The notes below the pieces were generated by a model that saw only the letters and a list, made by a program, of their open reading frames with translations, ran no database searches and was not told where the DNA came from. The position numbers and the translations under genes are program-made. From Anisodus tanguticus (lineage: Eukaryota > Streptophyta > Magnoliopsida > Solanales > Solanaceae): a DNA stretch of 64,000 nucleotides. How positions within the stretch are numbered: position 1 is the stretch's first letter; every line of letters starts with the position of its first letter. Shown here one piece after another: positions 59,399-64,000 of the stretch. The stretch lies in the NCBI GenBank assembly GCA_034509755.1, contig CM067557.1, forward strand, positions 42,714,001 to 42,778,000, read 5' to 3'.

Positions 59399-62300
59399 TA
59401 TGGGTGGCCAGTGGGCCGGGGCGTGTCCCGGCGGGACGGGGAAGGGTCGGGATCGGGTCTCCGGCCGGATAGGAGGGCCGGGATTAGAGGGACAGGCAGA
59501 TGTCCCGTCCCACATCCCGTCTGAAAAGGGGACCGGTGTTGGGGGACGGGACGAGGTGGGGTCGGGATCGGGTGTTTTTTTTTGGCACTTAATTTAAAAA
59601 ATAATATATATAAACACTTCAATAATTAAACAAAATAGTGTAATAAAAATATCTCAAGACTGTTTTTGTGTCTCTTATATTATTTAATAGAAATATGATT
59701 TTTTTTGCAATACAATTTCAAAATTGTAACTTTGTGGTGTTGTTCAAAAGTTGCAAACATAATAAAATTGCAATTAAAATAATTACATAGTTAACCATAC
59801 TTTTTCTAATTTCCTCACAATGTCTTGAGGATCTTCGGTTGGAATTGAAAGTTATTGGTCAAATTGTTCGACGTCGCTTCATGTTCCCTCGGACAAGATT
59901 TCGTTGTAGTTGTAGTCTTCTTCTTCATTGATATCCGGTTGACCGCACCTTCTACGCTCCGCTCGAATCCAATCTCTGAATAGAACTGCAATCTCCAATG
60001 TATCTCCCGCCAATGAATGTCTATGCTCTTCTATTTGAAATTTTCCCGCGGAAAAAGCGCTTCCAGACGTTGATGGCGCTTGAATGTTCTAACACATCTC
60101 GAGTCATCTTTGCAAGTGTCGGAAATGTCCTCTCATTGTCCCTCCAGTATTTCAGCAAGTCTTCGTGTCCTTCATCATTGACAATTAATTCGTACGGTAC
60201 AACACCCTGCAAAACATAAACATCGAATTCGCTAACTTGTGAAGAGGTTGAACCACTAAACATTTTATTTCTAAGGCCTTGAATTCTAGAAGCAGAAACC
60301 GCATGTTTTTTATAGGTTGCAGCGAAGTAGTAGAAGATGGTACCGAAGCCGGTTGATTATTTGCACTTTGTTGTTAGTAATACATATATACTTTTTTGTG
60401 TTCAGTGTATATGCTAGACGTAACTTCTTCTTTAGTTGGTTCTTCAGTTGGGTCTATTGTTAGTACTTCTATACAATCATAAATCGTTTCTACAAGTGTT
60501 TTACAACCGTCTACTTTAATAGTCGGATTTAATACATCACCAATAATATAAATAGTGGAAATAGGAAAAAGTATTTTTTTTTAATTTTCTAAACATTTTT
60601 CAATAGATGTCTTATAAGTTTGTTTTTCCATATATTCATTAAGTAACAAAAATATTAGAGCTATATAAAATAACATAGTTGAAATAATAGGATAATAAAC
60701 TTCGGAAAATTCTTTAGTAGCTTGAATAAATTTCTCTAAAAATCAATTAAGTTCTAAAAAAATTCTCAATCATTATCTACAACATATCCCTTGGATTTTT
60801 ATTATAGACGTTAAATAATAAAGTTATAGGTTTCTATAATCGTAAGCAACAAATAGTTATTCGTATAGAGAATTCTACATAGTCACTACTTCTTCCGGAA
60901 TTTTTCTATAAGGTAATCCACAATCGTGACAATTTTTTTTATACTCTTTGCGTCTTTGTATTTTTTTACCTTTAAAAATAAAATTTATAGCAAATTGTAT
61001 TTTATCAAGAATGTTTTCAAAAAGTTTTAGGCCATCCTTTACAACTAAGTTATAAATATGGCACGCACGTCTTATATGAAAATGATTAGAAAAATATAGA
61101 GTTAATCAAACTTTTAAAAGTCTTATAGCATAATCATTAGAAGTAGCATTATCTAATGTAATAGTCATAATTTTATAAATTATTCCATAATAATCACAAA
61201 TTTCATTAATATTTTGTGCAATACAACTTTCAGTGTGCCTATCATCAATATATCTATATGTTAAAATACATTTTTGCATAGACCAATTTTGATCTATCCA
61301 ATGACATGTTACCGTTAAATAATCATTACCGTTAGTACTACGACTTATGTCAGAAGTGATAGCCACTTTGCCATTAAAATGATACAATGCATAACGTAAA
61401 TATTGTTGATATTTACTTGCAAATTTAAAAACATCCCTTCTAACAGTTAATCCAGAAAAACCATTAAAAGCAGGATTATATGTTTATCGAATGTAATTAA
61501 TAAAATCAAGAGAGGAAGGAAATGAAAAGGGCAAACCCTCTACCGCAACTAATTTTGTCATATTTTCCCTATCTTTGTTTTTATCATATTTAGGACCAAA
61601 AAATCCCCTCGTCGTCGGGTTAATTTGACCATGTACTTGGACACCCGATTTTTTAGTCTGGTATTGATTTCACCTAGTTGTGTGCTCGCCTTGTACACGT
61701 CTCAATAAACCTCTCGTCCTACCTTGACCTTTTTCGATTTTAAATTTATAAATATTTTTACAAATTTTTCATCTAACTACTTGATTCTCTTGGTCCATAT
61801 CAAAAAAATCTCATGCAAATGATTTTAATTTTCATTGTGTGGGGCCTCAATTCATACTAGGGGGAACATGAGACATTTCAATTTCAGTTTGAGGCTGAGA
61901 CTCAGTTTGAGGTTAAGGTTGAGGTGCACTAGTGGGTGTGTCATCTACATTATCGTCAAAATTAAAGTCTGGTTCAGATGCAGAATATACCTCATCATCT
62001 AATGGTATATCATTAAAAAAAGCAGTTTCATCTATATGAGTGAAATCAATCAAATCATCGGGACTAGGAATATGATTACTAGAAGAAGTACTCTTACCCT
62101 TGTTATCTCTACTAGAAGAAACACCCTTACCATTACCCTTAATCATATGTCAAAAGCGTTCCATTATAATTATGCAAATAAATAATTAAAGTAAGTGAAA
62201 TTAAATACGATAATTAAAATTAAGTAACAATAATAATTTAAAGAAGGTACCAAACGTCGACGTGTAATCGATGTTGACTTTGTTCGATGGATGATCCTCA

Positions 62301-62798
62301 AGCTAGTTGCCCACTTCACTCGCAATTTTTTAACTTTGATATAAATGAGCAAAAAAATATAATATTTAGTAGGCAATGTAGAATTGTAGAGAGATAAATT
62401 GAGAGATTAGAGAGATGGTAGGAAGATTTGTGAGAAAAATGAGTTATTTACAGTTGAGAAATATGGTTAAAGTGTAAATTTATTAATTTAAGGGTTAAAA
62501 ATAAATATTAAGGGGGTAGGGGGGTTTATGGAGTGGGGGGCAAAAATGGTCGTTATAGCCGTTGCACAACCATTGCAACGACTATTTTTGCAAAGGGGGA
62601 GGGGGTTAGCGGAGGCGGGGCGGGATGGGGTCGGGATGGGGCGGGACAGGGTCAAGTTGGGGCAGCTCGGATCGGGATCAGGACGGGCGGGAACAGCCCA
62701 GGTCCCGTCCCGAGTTCGAACCCTGACACCGATTTTTTTGGGGGGATCGGGACGGGCTGGGCGGGGATCGGGCCGACCCAGCCCACTGGACATCCTTA
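59399..62798 (-). mobile_element. hAT transposon, 3400 bp, with decayed transposase
   Basis: Ends TATGGGTGGCCAGTGGGC and inverted TAAGGATGTCCAGTGGGC are flanked by a perfect 8-bp duplication GTTTATAG (59391-59398, 62799-62806). Subterminal zones are rich in GGGTCGGGATCGGG-type motifs. The minus strand holds transposase remnants in order: acidic N-terminal region (62146-61913), RNase H-like core (61387-61106, with KVAITSDISRSTNGNDYLTV and the DNATSN block) and the C-terminal hAT dimerisation domain (60263-60021, DLLKYWRDNERTFPTLAKMA-like). Stops and frameshifts separate them. The match is to the RICESLEEPER/zinc-finger BED class. Inactive itself; the ends look usable by a related transposase. 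Confidence 0.93.
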
Positions 62799-62806
62799 GT
62801 TTATAG

Positions 62807-63711
62807 TGAAAAAAAACAACAACTATAGCAGCAATAATTACGCCTCAGCTTCGAACAAGTCAAAATCGGCTATATGAGTCTTAATAATAAACTACTAAAC
62901 AACTCCTACAAAAGCACAAGACGTAAAGCAAAAGTGCTAACATGACTAAAATATATACTCAACTAATAAGTATCGTCAGTTAATTTATGCAAATTTTCCC
63001 TTTTTTAAGATACCATTTAGATTTTATCCTAATTTTTTAATAATTATGTAAATATAGTCCTTGAGAAATTATGCTTCCGAACGATATTAGGCTCAGGTCT
63101 AATGTTTGCTCATACATTGTTTGACCTTACAAACAAAACAATAGATTGCCGTCTAGTGTTTGCATAATTTATAATACTTTAGATCGTCTTTTAACATTTT
63201 CTCGTAAAAAATTCAATTACTCAAAAAGGATCTTTACAGTTGGTCCAAAAAGCCCATAAATTATAAAAAAATATATAAATGAGTCATTTACTAAATAGTT
63301 ATCTAACGAAAATCACAACATATCACCTATATAGATTTATTTCTTCCATTGGTAGTGGAAAAGACAAATTCAAAAAGAAAAAATAGACCACTAATTATTG
63401 AGTGGGGACTTAGTCTGCTATTCTTTTATTAGCTCTCTATATAATCTTTCAGATTCCCTCTAGTTTTTTTCCTTTTTGGGTAGATGAGGTAGGTACAACT
63501 TTGAACTAATTTAAACCAAATAGATTCTTTCAAATAATACACCACGCAAATTAGATAATTAGAAATGAGCTTTTCAACATATTTGTTAACTCAAAGAAAC
63601 GACAAACCACCAAACACACACTCCAAAAATAATACAAGTAGAAAATCATGTAGTTGCATTAATCTGTATAAGACATACATTTGGAATTTGAATACTTTAG
63701 ATCGTCGTTAA
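62807..63711. other. Gene-free interval at the right end
   Basis: No exon or complete repeat recognised. AATACTTTAGATCGTC occurs twice (about 63173 and 63691), the second copy at the truncated edge of the TRIM. Confidence 0.5.
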
Positions 63712-63927
63712 CTGCACGCCCAGACCTCGTTAACTGAAGCGTGAACAATATAATTTGGGGGCCCAACATCGACGAACAAAGAATTTAAATGGGTCTGGCT
63801 CTGATACCACGCAAAAATGAATCTTGGGCTTAACTCAACCCCAAAAACTAACTTGTAGGATGAGAATTGTCTAAATTTATATAAGGAGTCCATGTTCCAT
63901 TCCATTTCCAATGTGGAACTCTTAACA
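63712..63927 (-). mobile_element. Partial TRIM, 3' LTR missing
   Basis: Minus strand: 5' LTR from 63927 (TGTTAAGAGTTCC) to about 63810, a primer-binding site TGGTATCAGAGCC at 63809-63797, and the internal region to about 63712 (CCAACATCG, then GTTAACGAGGTCTGGGCG-type text). The element stops before the second LTR. Same family as 36381 and 57108. Confidence 0.88.
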
Positions 63928-64000
63928 AAGGGTGGTCAGTTCGATCTATGCGACTCGACCACTAAGAGGGATTAATTACTAGTCACTTTTGAAATAGGCG

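Noticed and set aside
1..64000. CRISPR array, bacterial-type operon or plasmid origin
   Set aside because: No regularly spaced direct repeats with unique spacers, no Shine-Dalgarno-linked gene series; all genes have plant introns or are mobile-element remnants.

Overview
This is a plant nuclear window, almost certainly from a Solanaceae species and most plausibly Nicotiana or a close relative. The evidence is intron-containing plant genes, a dense population of Ty1/copia, TRIM, hAT, Stowaway and TS-type SINE elements of Solanaceae character, and an endogenous caulimovirid (pararetrovirus) remnant. About 10 kb belongs to host protein-coding genes including introns; most of the rest is identifiable mobile DNA or its debris.

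Layout. 1-3.9 kb: minus-strand endogenous caulimovirid fragment (end of one genome unit, TATA box and poly(A) signal, leader, tRNA-iMet primer-binding site, start of the movement-protein ORF). 3.9-7.5 kb: intergenic DNA with a 469-bp tandem duplication abutting a tRNA-Gly(UCC) gene. 7.56-13.25 kb: a copia element nested inside an older copia of the same family, both minus strand. 13.47-18.76 kb: a nine-exon minus-strand fatty acyl reductase of the plastidial FAR2/MS2 type that looks disabled (frameshift, lost splice acceptor, about 1.5 kb insertion). 19.84 kb: second tRNA-Gly(UCC), plus strand. 20-29 kb: GC-rich hairpin, a hAT-type element inside another hAT-like element, then a hAT-like element split by a decayed copia. 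29-35 kb: gene-free, AT-rich, with a large inverted repeat carrying a dimeric SINE and a 1.14-kb solo LTR. 36.4 kb: TRIM. 37.6-38.25 kb: C2H2 zinc-finger gene (GIS/ZFP type), with a 1.1-kb copia deletion derivative about 90 bp downstream. 39.8-44.9 kb: full-length but dead copia. 45-48.7 kb: MITEs and gene-free DNA. 48.77-50.83 kb: ribosomal protein eL21 gene. 51.92-55.3 kb: PTI1-like kinase gene (minus). 56.43-59.18 kb: SINAT-type RING E3 ubiquitin ligase gene (minus). 59.40-62.80 kb: decayed hAT transposon inserted about 215 bp upstream of the SINAT start codon. 63.7-63.9 kb: partial TRIM.

The host genes (FAR2/MS2, zinc finger, eL21, PTI1-like, SINAT) are unrelated housekeeping or signalling genes and do not form a pathway. 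The notable content lies in insertion events around them. I saw no CRISPR array and no bacterial-type operon. The most unusual structures are a 292-bp element with retrotransposon-like terminal inverted repeats carrying a captured reverse-transcriptase fragment in an FAR intron, an inverted LTR end fused to RT at 13.25 kb, and the intact-looking control region of the caulimovirid.
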